Below are positions 52,207 to 60,299 of a stretch of 64,000 nt of DNA, one piece after another. The DNA lies in contig NZ_JACJOO010000042.1 of the NCBI RefSeq assembly GCF_014695575.1, positions 22,871 to 86,870 on the forward strand. The letters run 5' to 3'. The notes below the pieces were generated by a model. That model was not told the origin of the DNA, did no database searches, and was given only the letters and a program-made list of their open reading frames with translations. Position numbers and translations under genes: made by a program. Every line of letters begins with the position of its first letter. The stretch's first letter is position 1. The DNA comes from Leptolyngbya sp. FACHB-8 (lineage in GTDB: Bacteria > Cyanobacteriota > Cyanobacteriia > Elainellales > Elainellaceae).

Positions 52207-53409
52207 ATGAAATTCTCTGCAGTTCTACGGAATCAGCTTCTCTTACTCCGGCAGTCTGGACGTCACACAATTTTGGGGTGGCTCTGGAAAATGGGCTTAT
52301 TGAAGGTTGTCTCTCGCGCTGATATGGCGAATAATCCAGACACCTACCAGGTTCATACCTTTGGGCAACCCCACAAGTTTGAGACAACGCTTCCGATCAC
52401 GTTAGAGGAGGACAAACCTCCACTGGTCGACGAGATGGCGTATCAATCTGTCAAGCTGGAGGCGCCCTTTGTGGCTGAGTTGCGCGATGTTCATCTGGTG
52501 AGCAAGCTGGGAATTTGTGTCGGCTCCAACCGAGAAATCTACATGGAGTCGGTCATGTCCGACAGTTACAATGGCTCGCTGTACTTTGAGGCATTGCCGC
52601 TGCATATGTTGGTGGAGCGGGAAACCACCCGCTTGAAGGCTCCTGAGATGGATATTGCCTGCTCTCTGATCCATGCCTGGGGTCGCCATACCTATGCCCA
52701 CTGGTTTATGGAGTGTCTCTCGCGGCTGGAGGGGTTGGAGTACTACGAGCAGATTACGGGACAGCAGGTCCCTATTCTGGTTCACGCTAATCTCAAGTCC
52801 TGGCAGCGGGATTCACTTCAACTACTCGGCTACGGTCCGGAGCGCTATCAGAGTTGGGACGGGCCACGACTGAAGGTGAAGAAGCTGATCATGCCCTCGT
52901 TTCGCCGTCAGCAGCACTGGTCCGAACCCGGTGCCTTTGAATGGCTCCGCAATCGCTTGATTAAAAATTTACCGCCAGCCACTGATAAGACTCCTGCCCT
53001 CTCTCCCCGTGTCTTTATCTCACGCGGAGAAGCTGTCGGTCGCCGTATTGTGAATGAAGCGGAGGTGATGGAGCTCGCTTCCACCTACGGGTTTGTCAGC
53101 TATGTACCAGAAGCCCTGAGCTTTGCGGATGAAGTGCGTTTATTTGCCCAGGCCGAAGCAATCATGGGTTCTCATGGCTCAGGGTTAATGAACATGATCT
53201 TTTCTCCGAAGCGGCCAACCATTATTGATTTTTACAATCTCTGGTTTACCGAAAGCTTTTATCAAATGACCAGTTCGTTGGGTTTCCCTTATGCGTGCTT
53301 TTACTGCGAGCCAGCACCAGGAGCAGATTCTGGCCAGAAGAGCGGCGATGTAATCGTGGACATTAGCAAGCTCAAGCGGCTTCTCCACAAATTATTTCCT
53401 AGCGGATAA
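52207..53409 (+). CDS. Family 61 (DUF563) glycosyltransferase
   Basis: 400 residues. The GT61 pattern is in order: IHAWGRHTYAHWFMECLSRL (His-rich entry), VPILVHANLKSWQRDSLQLLG, PRVFISRGEAVGRRIVNEAEV and AEAIMGSHGSGLMNMIFSP, the GxHGAxL-like loop. Eukaryotic relatives transfer xylose or GlcNAc; bacterial substrates are mostly unknown. Last gene of the plus-strand glycan cluster, closed by two tandem hairpins. Confidence 0.9.
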   Translation: MKFSAVLRNQLLLLRQSGRHTILGWLWKMGLLKVVSRADMANNPDTYQVHTFGQPHKFETTLPITLEEDKPPLVDEMAYQSVKLEAPFVAELRDVHLVSKLGICVGSNREIYMESVMSDSYNGSLYFEALPLHMLVERETTRLKAPEMDIACSLIHAWGRHTYAHWFMECLSRLEGLEYYEQITGQQVPILVHANLKSWQRDSLQLLGYGPERYQSWDGPRLKVKKLIMPSFRRQQHWSEPGAFEWLRNRLIKNLPPATDKTPALSPRVFISRGEAVGRRIVNEAEVMELASTYGFVSYVPEALSFADEVRLFAQAEAIMGSHGSGLMNMIFSPKRPTIIDFYNLWFTESFYQMTSSLGFPYACFYCEPAPGADSGQKSGDVIVDISKLKRLLHKLFPSG

Positions 53410-53439
53410 TAGGGTGTGTTTTAGATCTAGCTGAAAGGA

Positions 53440-53474
53440 TTATTTTTTGGTGCGCAATGCGCACCAAAAAATAA
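53440..53474 (+). terminator. 16-bp hairpin after the glycan cluster
   Basis: TTATTTTTTGGTGCGC / GCGCACCAAAAAATAA, perfect, loop AAT, followed by CTTTTT. 30 bp past the GT61 stop. Confidence 0.82.
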
Positions 53475-53480
53475 CTTTTT

Positions 53481-53533
53481 AAGTACAGAAGGTAGTGTGT
53501 GGCGCGATGCGCCACACACTACCTTCTGTACTT
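53481..53533 (-). terminator. Perfect 25-bp inverted repeat before the kinase stop
   Basis: Arms 53481-53505 and 53509-53533, loop GAT. It lies 26 bp past the stop of the minus-strand Ser/Thr kinase gene. Together with the hairpin at 53440 it gives each convergent unit its own stem-loop. Confidence 0.85.
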
Positions 53534-53559
53534 CACCAATTTGAATACCGCTATCGATG

Positions 53560-55671
53560 CTAATTGCCGGGGGCAATGGGTAAATCTAAATCCGCATCAG
53601 GGCTGGGTAAGATTTCTTCAATGGGTTCGGTGCTGACCTCATCAGCGGCTAGGTTTAAGGTGTAGTTAAACTCGCGATCGCCGTCAGCAACCACAACGAT
53701 TTCATAAATACCCGATTGAGGCAGTTCTCCTGACCACTGAGTTTTGGACGAGTCTTCTAACAGCACAGGCAGTTCCTGAGTAGGAACGGGCAGATACAGG
53801 GAAAGGAGTGCTGCTCCAGAAGGCGCTTCTAAATTGACGCGCACAGGTTGGCCCTGCTTTAGGTCAACGATATAAACCTGGCCTTCTCCTGCTTTCAGGT
53901 TCCGCTCCAGGCTCTCGCTATACTCCCCTTTGCTGAAACGAATACGAGTGAGGCGATCGCTCCCCTTCAATGCCTGAAGCTGATCAAAGGTAATGGCCTG
54001 CCATACCTGACCAATCGGCTCATCGATGAATTTTTGATCCCGCCATTCCGGAAAAGCATGGTAGAAGCGGGCATCTGCCAGGTCATTGAGGGCGCGGCTA
54101 CTAACGTTAAGGCGGTTGACCTCGCGTTTCCAGGCTGTGCGATCGCCCTCATCGTAGCTCCCCAAGGATTTCCGAGCCGCTGAGCTGAGATTTTTATCAA
54201 ACCACTCCAGCCACTCCAGCGCGATTCCATCCCATTGCTCCCGCCATTGGGCATCGGACTCATCCTGGCTCAGGCTGCGTCCGGCCATCTCAGGATTGCG
54301 CCGGTAGAAGGTGTCATCGGTGAGGCGAATTAAAAACTTTGTGTCAACCCCTAACTCTTGCCGTCGGGCACTGATCGTTGCTTTACGGGCCTGCTCCTCT
54401 GAGGATACAGAGGGCTCAGGGTTGGGGGTTTCGGTGCGATCGCGCGGGCCAAACAGCAGTGGAATCCATTGATTCCGGGTGGCCCAGGTGGCGCTTGCTA
54501 CGCCCCCCACCAGCACGACCGTCGCCAGCCCCGCTGCCAGGGATGATAGATTCCACTGGCGGCGCACGGGTGGTGCAGAGGCTGCCGGGTGAGACACTGT
54601 GGCCGTCGCAGCAGTGGCACGCGCAGGCGTGGGCGTGGCGGGAGCGATCGCCCGCGTTCGCTCTATCTGGGAGGGAGATGGTGCGGGAGTAACGGGTGGA
54701 ACTGGGGGAGAGGGCAATGCAGCACCCCCCGGTAAAGCCTGAAGGACTTGCTCTGCGGTGGTGAAGCGCGATCGCGGGTCCTTCCCCAACATGCGTTCCA
54801 CAATTGACTGAAGCTGAGGGGATAACTTGACCTGCCGTTTCCAGTCACCCCTTGTTAAATCTCCCAGAGCGCTGGGTTCCCGGCCACTGAGTAGTACGAG
54901 CAGGGTAACGGCCAGGGCATAGAGATCGCTGGCGGGAGATACCTTGCCCGTATCCATCTGCTCGGCTGGGGCATAGCCCACTTTCCCTAACCGGGTAACG
55001 GTGTCTCCAGAGGAGCCGTAATGCAACGCTAGAGAGGCCGCAATCTGCTTGACGCCCCCGAAATCAATCAAAACAGGGAGTTGATCCGCTGTACGCAGAA
55101 TTAAGTTGTCCGGGGAAATGTCCCGATGCACGACTCCCTGGCTATGGATGTAGTGCAGCACTGGCAACAAATGGGTGAGAAGTTGAATTACCTCTGCTTC
55201 GCTAAAAAACTGGCCCGTTGTTCGCCGTGTCTCCAAAAGTTGCTGATAGGTTTGTCCCTCTACATAGTCCTGTACGAGAAATAGCCGTAGATGGCCGCCG
55301 AGGTGGATATGCAGTAACTCACGAAAGCGGGGAATCTGAGGATGCCGAAGCTGATAGAGAATTCCGGCTTCTCGCTCAAAGAGTTCTTCGGCTTTCTGCA
55401 TAGCCGCTTGCCCTTCGACTTGGGGTGCAAACTCTTTCAGTACACAAATCTCGTTGAAGCGGTTCTGATCCGTTGCTAAATAGGTACGGCCAAAGCCGCC
55501 CACCCCCAATAGCCGGGTGATCTGATATCGCTGCCCTAAAATTGTCCCGCTCGGTAGCTCACCTTTGGGCTCGCCCTTGGGGGAAACAGCTTGTAGTTTT
55601 TCTCCGCAGATGGAGCAGAACCGGCTACCCGGTTGGTTGTTATGCCCCTGGCTGCAATACAGTGACGACAT
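53560..55671 (-). CDS. Ser/Thr protein kinase with N-terminal zinc ribbon and C-terminal PPC-like domain
   Basis: 703 residues. A four-Cys ribbon starts the chain (LYCSQGHNNQPGSRFCSICG). The kinase domain (~45-310) has the glycine loop GVGGFGRTY, the VLKEF lysine, catalytic VVHRDISPDNLILR and DFGGVK (DFG). A Pro/Ala/Thr-rich linker leads to one membrane helix (~375-392, LAAGLATVVLVGGVASATW). The outside part has an unassigned helical domain and a C-terminal beta-sandwich (VYIVDLKQGQPVRVNLEAP ... YEIVVVADGDREFNYTLNL) like the PPC domains of secreted proteins. It could signal from an outside state to cytosolic targets. It is the only gene of its unit. Confidence 0.93.
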   Translation of the reverse strand: MSSLYCSQGHNNQPGSRFCSICGEKLQAVSPKGEPKGELPSGTILGQRYQITRLLGVGGFGRTYLATDQNRFNEICVLKEFAPQVEGQAAMQKAEELFEREAGILYQLRHPQIPRFRELLHIHLGGHLRLFLVQDYVEGQTYQQLLETRRTTGQFFSEAEVIQLLTHLLPVLHYIHSQGVVHRDISPDNLILRTADQLPVLIDFGGVKQIAASLALHYGSSGDTVTRLGKVGYAPAEQMDTGKVSPASDLYALAVTLLVLLSGREPSALGDLTRGDWKRQVKLSPQLQSIVERMLGKDPRSRFTTAEQVLQALPGGAALPSPPVPPVTPAPSPSQIERTRAIAPATPTPARATAATATVSHPAASAPPVRRQWNLSSLAAGLATVVLVGGVASATWATRNQWIPLLFGPRDRTETPNPEPSVSSEEQARKATISARRQELGVDTKFLIRLTDDTFYRRNPEMAGRSLSQDESDAQWREQWDGIALEWLEWFDKNLSSAARKSLGSYDEGDRTAWKREVNRLNVSSRALNDLADARFYHAFPEWRDQKFIDEPIGQVWQAITFDQLQALKGSDRLTRIRFSKGEYSESLERNLKAGEGQVYIVDLKQGQPVRVNLEAPSGAALLSLYLPVPTQELPVLLEDSSKTQWSGELPQSGIYEIVVVADGDREFNYTLNLAADEVSTEPIEEILPSPDADLDLPIAPGN

Positions 55672-55989
55672 GGAACAGGAGTGGCGTGTCTGGCTAACGG
55701 TGTTCCCACACTAGCGTACTTGATGCATGGCAAGCCGTTTGAAAATTCATTCGTATTACATCAGTAGTTCACCCTACCCATGACACAGTTGTTCATGCAA
55801 TTATTACGGGGCGATCGCCCTTATTAAGCCATGTAAAGACCCATAAATTTCTTCAACATCCCCCTCCCCATCGCCCAATCGGGTGATAACTTATAAATCA
55901 AGGCACAACCAACCAACCCCCTACTGACATCCAGCCCGTGCCTCCTGCTGTGATTCAGGCGAAGGCAATAAAAGGCTTTTGGCACCATC

Positions 55990-56215
55990 GAGCGTACCTC
56001 AGAAATCGCGATAAACCCGTTGGTTTCTTTGTTCCATTACCTCAACCACTTCAAGAGGTCACTGGTGGAGCGCAACCGATATCCTGCCTTCGTTATCTGT
56101 ACAAACTCTCGACAATCTCAACACGTCTGTTTAGTTCTTTGTACACCTGGTTCAATTCTTCAATTCGAGTTAAAACGGTCAACTCAATCGTCCATCGAAA
56201 AGGCCTGGTGGTAAC
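55990..56215 (-). pseudogene. Possible decayed coding fragments
   Basis: Minus-strand frames read LTRIEELNQVYKELNRRV... up to a stop at 56093, then, in another frame, TKAGYRLRSTSDLLKWLR, then PLEVVEVMEQRNQRVYRDF. Together they look like one helical, charged protein broken by two frameshifts. The family is not recognised and chance cannot be excluded. Confidence 0.3.
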
Positions 56216-56274
56216 ACTGGGCCTTTTGCCATGGCCCTTGTTTCTTGCAACGCTCAGCGCCGCAAAACCACTTG

Positions 56275-56346
56275 TTGCTAAATGCAGGTATGAGATGGGG
56301 GATGAAACTGTAGTTTCATCCCCCATCTCATACCTGCATTTAGCAA
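56275..56346. repeat. Perfect 35-bp inverted repeat
   Basis: Arms 56275-56309 and 56312-56346 with a 2-nt centre, the longest perfect palindrome in the window. No intact gene ends next to it; the nearest sense sequence is the decayed fragment at 56215. Confidence 0.87.
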
Positions 56347-56371
56347 TGCCCAAGATCAGGGGCTTTAATCC

Positions 56372-56410
56372 ATGGGACAGACATGGTGCACAACATCGTG
56401 CCTGTCCCAT
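56372..56410. repeat. Imperfect hairpin ATGGGACAG / CTGTCCCAT
   Basis: Nine perfect pairs at the base and about seven more inside, with three wobble positions (two G-U on plus, one on minus). It lies 25 bp from the 35-bp palindrome. Confidence 0.6.
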
Positions 56411-56891
56411 AATTCTTTGCTTGCCCTGATGTGCCCAGAAAAATCTTTAAATCGTCAAACGCCCTGTAGCTATGCGTTTGATGATTTAACCAGAAAAATG
56501 AGTCTAAAGTTCGAAATCAGAATGACTACGGGTACGGAATAAAAAAAATACCCAATTGGTGGATGAAAATTACCCTTGAATTTCAGGATTATGAGAGTAA
56601 CGCTGCTGGCTTTCATCCACCTGAGTAGAGATCTTTTGACAATTAGGGCACTGGCACACCGCTTTTGCAGCCCTTCGGCGTTCCCGATAAAGTGAAATCA
56701 GGGGCAGTCATCCTGCCTGTTATCCAGGGATGTGTGATCGCCCCTCGTGCACCTTCTTGTGCTTGATGGGGGTTGGTTGCGATCGCTTCCGTGTCCGGCC
56801 TCTACCGGAGTCTTAGCTACTGATTACTGCGTCCACGGCTCAGTTGTCATGCGATTGTTGCCGATGGCGCCGTTTTATAGGACTGAACCCC

Positions 56892-58130
56892 ATGGCCTCT
56901 GTTGCCCGGAAAAACCTGCTTGAAGACATCCCACGGTTTTTAGTGGCCCAGGCCGGGGTTATGTTTGCTGTCAGCTTGGTGACGATTCAAACCGGTATTA
57001 TTAATGGGTTTGGCCGTTCTACCACAACAGTTATCGACGATTCCAGTGCAGATATCTGGCTCAGCGCCGAGGAAATGGTCAACCTACAATTGACCCTGCC
57101 TATTCCTGCTTCTTCCGTTGCCCAGGCGAAAGATGTGGATGGGGTGAGCCGGGTAGAACCGTTGCTGACCCGCACGACCATGTGGCGTGGCCCCACCGGA
57201 GAAATTGCGCCCATTCAAATCATTGGGTTTGATCCCGCCGGAAGCCTGTTCAACGTCGGCGAGCTGAGCCCGGCTGATCTGAAAAACCTGCAAGAGCCTT
57301 ACACCGTCATCCCTGATACTGCCAATTCTAAATCCTTAGGGGTGTCTAAAGCGGGAGATATGGCCAGCATCAGCTCCCTCCCCGCTAAGGTGGTGGATTT
57401 CACTCGGGGTACTCAGTCTCTTCCTGCCAGTGCCTATGTCTTTGCCTCTCTAAGGAACGCGAATGCCTACCTGACAGCTGGCTTCAACTCCACCACCAAT
57501 TGCCGTTTGGATAACAAAAAGCTGATCTGCGACAACGCGTATCGGCGAACCCCAGACACGACCTCCGCACCCGAACCGAAAATCCTTACAGGCACAGATG
57601 CGATTACCTATGTTCTGGTAAAGGCAGAGCCGGGTCAGGACTTGCAAGCACTGAAAGAACGGTTGCATAAAGCCCTGCCCAATTTAAGAGCTTATACCCG
57701 CGAAGAAATGTCTGACCGCACCCGTGACTATTGGATTCAGCGCACGGGTATTGGTTTCATCCTGGGACTGGGCGCTACGGTTGGGGTCGTTGTGGGAATG
57801 GTAGTAGTAGGACAAATTCTCTACTCGTCGGTTACAGACCACGTCAAAGAGTTTGGCACCCTCAAAGCCATGGGAGCCTCTGATTGGGTTATTTACCGAA
57901 TCATTATTGAGCAGGCTATGTGGATGGCAGTGCTAGGATATTTGCCCAGTATGGGGTTGTGTCTAGGCGTGGGAATGTGGACGCTGGCTACCCAGGGCAT
58001 TGCCATTCTCATTACCCCGGCCTCTGCCGCTGGAGTTCTGGGGGTGACGGTGCTGATGTGTGTCGGCTCTGCATTGATTGCCATTCAGCGCGTTACCCAT
58101 GTTGACCCAGCCATCGTTTTCAAAGCATGA
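56892..58130 (+). CDS. devC: DevC-type ABC transporter permease
   Basis: 412 residues from the ATG at 56892 (MASVARKNLLEDIPRFLVAQAG); the frame extends 16 codons upstream. A first membrane helix is followed by a large extracytoplasmic MacB-type domain (~45-275) and three C-terminal helices (GIGFILGLGATVGVVVGMVVVG; WMAVLGYLPSMGLCLG; SAAGVLGVTVLMCVGSALI). The FtsX/MacB coupling stretch VKEFGTLKAMGASD is clear. DevC works with the ATPase DevA and adaptor DevB to export glycolipids or other substrates with an outer-membrane channel. devA follows after 205 bp; devB is absent here. Confidence 0.92.
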   Translation: MASVARKNLLEDIPRFLVAQAGVMFAVSLVTIQTGIINGFGRSTTTVIDDSSADIWLSAEEMVNLQLTLPIPASSVAQAKDVDGVSRVEPLLTRTTMWRGPTGEIAPIQIIGFDPAGSLFNVGELSPADLKNLQEPYTVIPDTANSKSLGVSKAGDMASISSLPAKVVDFTRGTQSLPASAYVFASLRNANAYLTAGFNSTTNCRLDNKKLICDNAYRRTPDTTSAPEPKILTGTDAITYVLVKAEPGQDLQALKERLHKALPNLRAYTREEMSDRTRDYWIQRTGIGFILGLGATVGVVVGMVVVGQILYSSVTDHVKEFGTLKAMGASDWVIYRIIIEQAMWMAVLGYLPSMGLCLGVGMWTLATQGIAILITPASAAGVLGVTVLMCVGSALIAIQRVTHVDPAIVFKA

Positions 58131-58335
58131 AGTTTCACACACTACCGCCTGCTGTAAATGCTCCCATTAAAGTGAAGATAGATGAAGGCTGGCCTGTTTC
58201 AAGGGTTAAGGTCTTCCGCCAAAGCTGCTCTCAACTGTCCGTTCGCTAAGTGCTCTCAAAATCTCCACCGTAATAGTGTGGCGTTTTATTGAAGTTAACC
58301 TTAGCCCCACCCTTTGTCCCTTTTGCTTAGACATC

Positions 58336-59097
58336 ATGACCGCATCGCAAGTAGACCCACGTGTTTCCCAAACACTTCATCCGACAGGCCTTCGTCGCCC
58401 TTCCGGTACCGAGCCGCATCGTCCTTTGGCAATCGTTGCTCGGAATGTGGGGATGGTTTACCAAGCGGGCGGTGAGGAGTTTCAAGCCCTTTCTCACATT
58501 AATCTTGAGGTGCCGGAGGGCAGCATTCAGTTGCTGATGGGGCCATCCGGTTCGGGTAAGACGACTCTATTGTCTATCCTGGCTGGGATCCTGACGCCTA
58601 GCTCAGGTTCGGTGCACCTCCTGGGGCAGGAAATCACTCACCTGTCTCGCCATCGCCTCTCGCAATTCCGCCTACACAATATTGGGTTTATTTTTCAGGG
58701 ATTTAATCTGTTCCCGGCACTTACAGCTCTGGAAAATGTGGAACTGGCTTTTCAAGTGAAGGGGATTAACCGCCGCGACGCGCGCGAGCAATCCCTGATG
58801 CTGCTGGATCAGGTCGGTCTGGCTGACAAAACCCGCAGTTTTCCAAAGCAACTTTCGGGGGGACAGAAGCAGCGGGTGGCGATCGCCCGTGCCCTTGCCG
58901 GAGACCCATCTCTGATCATGGCTGATGAACCCACTGCCGCTCTTGACTCTCAAAGCGGTCACGCTGTGATTGAGCTATTACGGAATTTGGCGAAGGAGCG
59001 CGATCGTACCGTCCTCATGGTGACCCATGACTCTCGCATCATGGATGTGGCTGATCGCGTGCTTCATTTGGAAGATGGCATGCTCAAAGCTGCATAG
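58336..59097 (+). CDS. devA: DevA-type ABC transporter ATPase
   Basis: 253 residues from the ATG at 58336 ([12 protein letters not shown]); a GTG at 58276 would add 20 residues. Walker A is [13 protein letters not shown]-loop [18 protein letters not shown], signature [15 protein letters not shown], Walker [13 protein letters not shown] and H-loop MVTHDSR. This is the MacB/LolD-type ATPase that drives substrate movement without crossing the inner membrane. It follows devC, as in DevBCA operons. Two or three hairpins follow the gene. Confidence 0.93.
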   Translation: MTASQVDPRVSQTLHPTGLRRPSGTEPHRPLAIVARNVGMVYQAGGEEFQALSHINLEVPEGSIQLLMGPSGSGKTTLLSILAGILTPSSGSVHLLGQEITHLSRHRLSQFRLHNIGFIFQGFNLFPALTALENVELAFQVKGINRRDAREQSLMLLDQVGLADKTRSFPKQLSGGQKQRVAIARALAGDPSLIMADEPTAALDSQSGHAVIELLRNLAKERDRTVLMVTHDSRIMDVADRVLHLEDGMLKAA

Positions 59098-59150
59098 CCA
59101 GAACGCGTGCAACACCTAATACAACGGTGTAAGCTTTGAGCGACAAAATG

Positions 59151-59208
59151 ACCTGTGGTTTTTTGGGGGGAGGGTTCGCTACGCCACCCTTTCCAAAAAA
59201 CTACAGGT
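59151..59208 (+). terminator. G-U-rich hairpin after devA
   Basis: ACCTGTGGTTTTTTGGGGG pairs with TTTCCAAAAAACTACAGGT. Four of the pairs are G-U on the plus strand and would be A-C on the minus strand, so it is a plus-strand RNA element. It begins 54 bp past the devA stop. Confidence 0.72.
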
Positions 59209-59283
59209 TATTTAATACAAGCTCCTTCGTTCGGGCTTAAGCTGAAATCCCCCTTTTGGCATGCGCTCTGCATACGGCAAAAT

Positions 59284-59328
59284 AGGCATTTTCGAGTGCT
59301 GCATGTTTCGCAGCACTCGAAAATGCCT
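59284..59328. repeat. Perfect 19-bp inverted repeat
   Basis: AGGCATTTTCGAGTGCTGC (59284-59302) and its complement (59310-59328), loop ATGTTTC. The core TTTTCGAGTG also occurs in the hairpin at 10222-10260. Confidence 0.82.
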
Positions 59329-59380
59329 TTAATCGAACTCAGGTTTGTGAGATTGGAAGATGCTGTACTGGGGTATTCAA

Positions 59381-59411
59381 TAATTTGTTGTGCGAGATGC
59401 GCGACAAATTA
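59381..59411 (+). repeat. 13-bp hairpin next to the small-gene stop
   Basis: TAATTTGTTGTGC / GCGCGACAAATTA. Two pairs are U-G on the plus strand and A-C on the minus, so although the opposing gene stops 5 bp away the pairing favours plus-strand RNA read from devA. Confidence 0.6.
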
Positions 59412-59415
59412 AAGA

Positions 59416-59646
59416 TTAGCCTTCATAAGTACTGAGATACTGGCTCAAAATTTCCATGGCCATTTCTTTGTCACCAATGGGGTGCTTGGCCATAAAAGTA
59501 AAAGGACGTACGCGGGCCTCGGTAAGAGTAGCGGGCTCCCAAACATAGAGGATAAGACCATCATCATGTTGGGTGATTTTGTAGCGCAACGTACAATGAC
59601 TCAGAGTGTCAAAGGCTGAAGCAGTCATAAAGGTTGCAAGGGTCAA
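59416..59646 (-). CDS. Small soluble protein of unknown function
   Basis: 76 residues; the second Met (MTASAFDTL, residue 7) may be the true start. The middle is a beta pattern (CTLRYKITQHDDGLILYVWEP) followed by a helical tail (GDKEMAMEILSQYLSTYEG). No family is recognised. A coherent composition and nearby hairpins support a real gene. Confidence 0.6.
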   Translation of the reverse strand: MTLATFMTASAFDTLSHCTLRYKITQHDDGLILYVWEPATLTEARVRPFTFMAKHPIGDKEMAMEILSQYLSTYEG

Positions 59647-60299
59647 TTTAGTTTGTAGATGGCTCTAATGGCAGATGACAAGATAAGACGCGTCAGGCAG
59701 CTCCGTATGGCTCCAAGATTGTAGGGGTTTTCTCCGTGGAAATTCTTCCGTATAAATCCTTACCTGGCTTCCCAGGTATTGCCGTGTAATCACAAAGTTT
59801 TCATGAAGCGCTTACACGTTTAACGGTAGGATATCCATTCTAGCCGCTTCAGGAGCTCTGTTGGAGCTGGAAACCCTGGATATAAGCGGAGTGAGCCATT
59901 TCTGATATTCACTGTTCCCTTGCATCTGAGAGCATGCATCAGTGAGTTACAGAACTTTTCAAAGCATTATGCCCATTGAAGATAGAGTATGAACGAAACC
60001 TTTTCCTGCCTTGGAAGAGTGCTAGGAGGGGTTCATATCGGGTCTAAGACAGCTGTAGGAAGAATCTTCTCTAAACATCCTTACCTTTAGGAAAATTACG
60101 TAAACCCCTGTCCCCTTACGGTATTCAAAGACCTATCCTCTGGGAACCCTAATGCAGTCATTAGTATTAATGCTCTAAACTTCCGTCATTCATCGGGTTG
60201 ATTTGCGCCACTTGAAGTATTGCGATCGCCCCGACATTCGTTAGAATCTATCCCAATATCTGTCTGCTTTGCATTCTCCTGCTCTCCTTGGCCCCCTGA
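59647..60299. other. 650-bp intergenic region without clear content
   Basis: Upstream of the PP2C phosphatase gene. I see no coding frame, no strong hairpin and no recognisable small RNA; it presumably carries the promoters of the two divergent genes. Confidence 0.45.

Larger units (their letters stand above)
55672..56891. other. 1.2-kb region with a 35-bp palindrome and a possible decayed gene
   Basis: Between the kinase and DevC genes, divergent. It holds the palindrome 56275-56346, a hairpin 56372-56410, a GGTGGATGAAA/TTTCATCCACC dyad (56558-56568 / 56611-56621) and protein-like minus-strand fragments near 55990-56215. No DevB gene is present here. Confidence 0.5.
59098..59415. other. 318-bp intergenic region with three or four hairpins
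   Basis: Contains stem-loops at 59151-59208, 59284-59328 and 59381-59411, and a weaker one near 59256-59288 (TTTTGGCATGC / GCATACGGCAAAA). It separates devA from the convergent small gene at 59416. Confidence 0.6.

Noticed and set aside
55938..56429. 163-codon plus-strand frame across the 35-bp palindrome
   Set aside because: It runs through the palindrome and repeats its translation on the other strand; no start site or domain.
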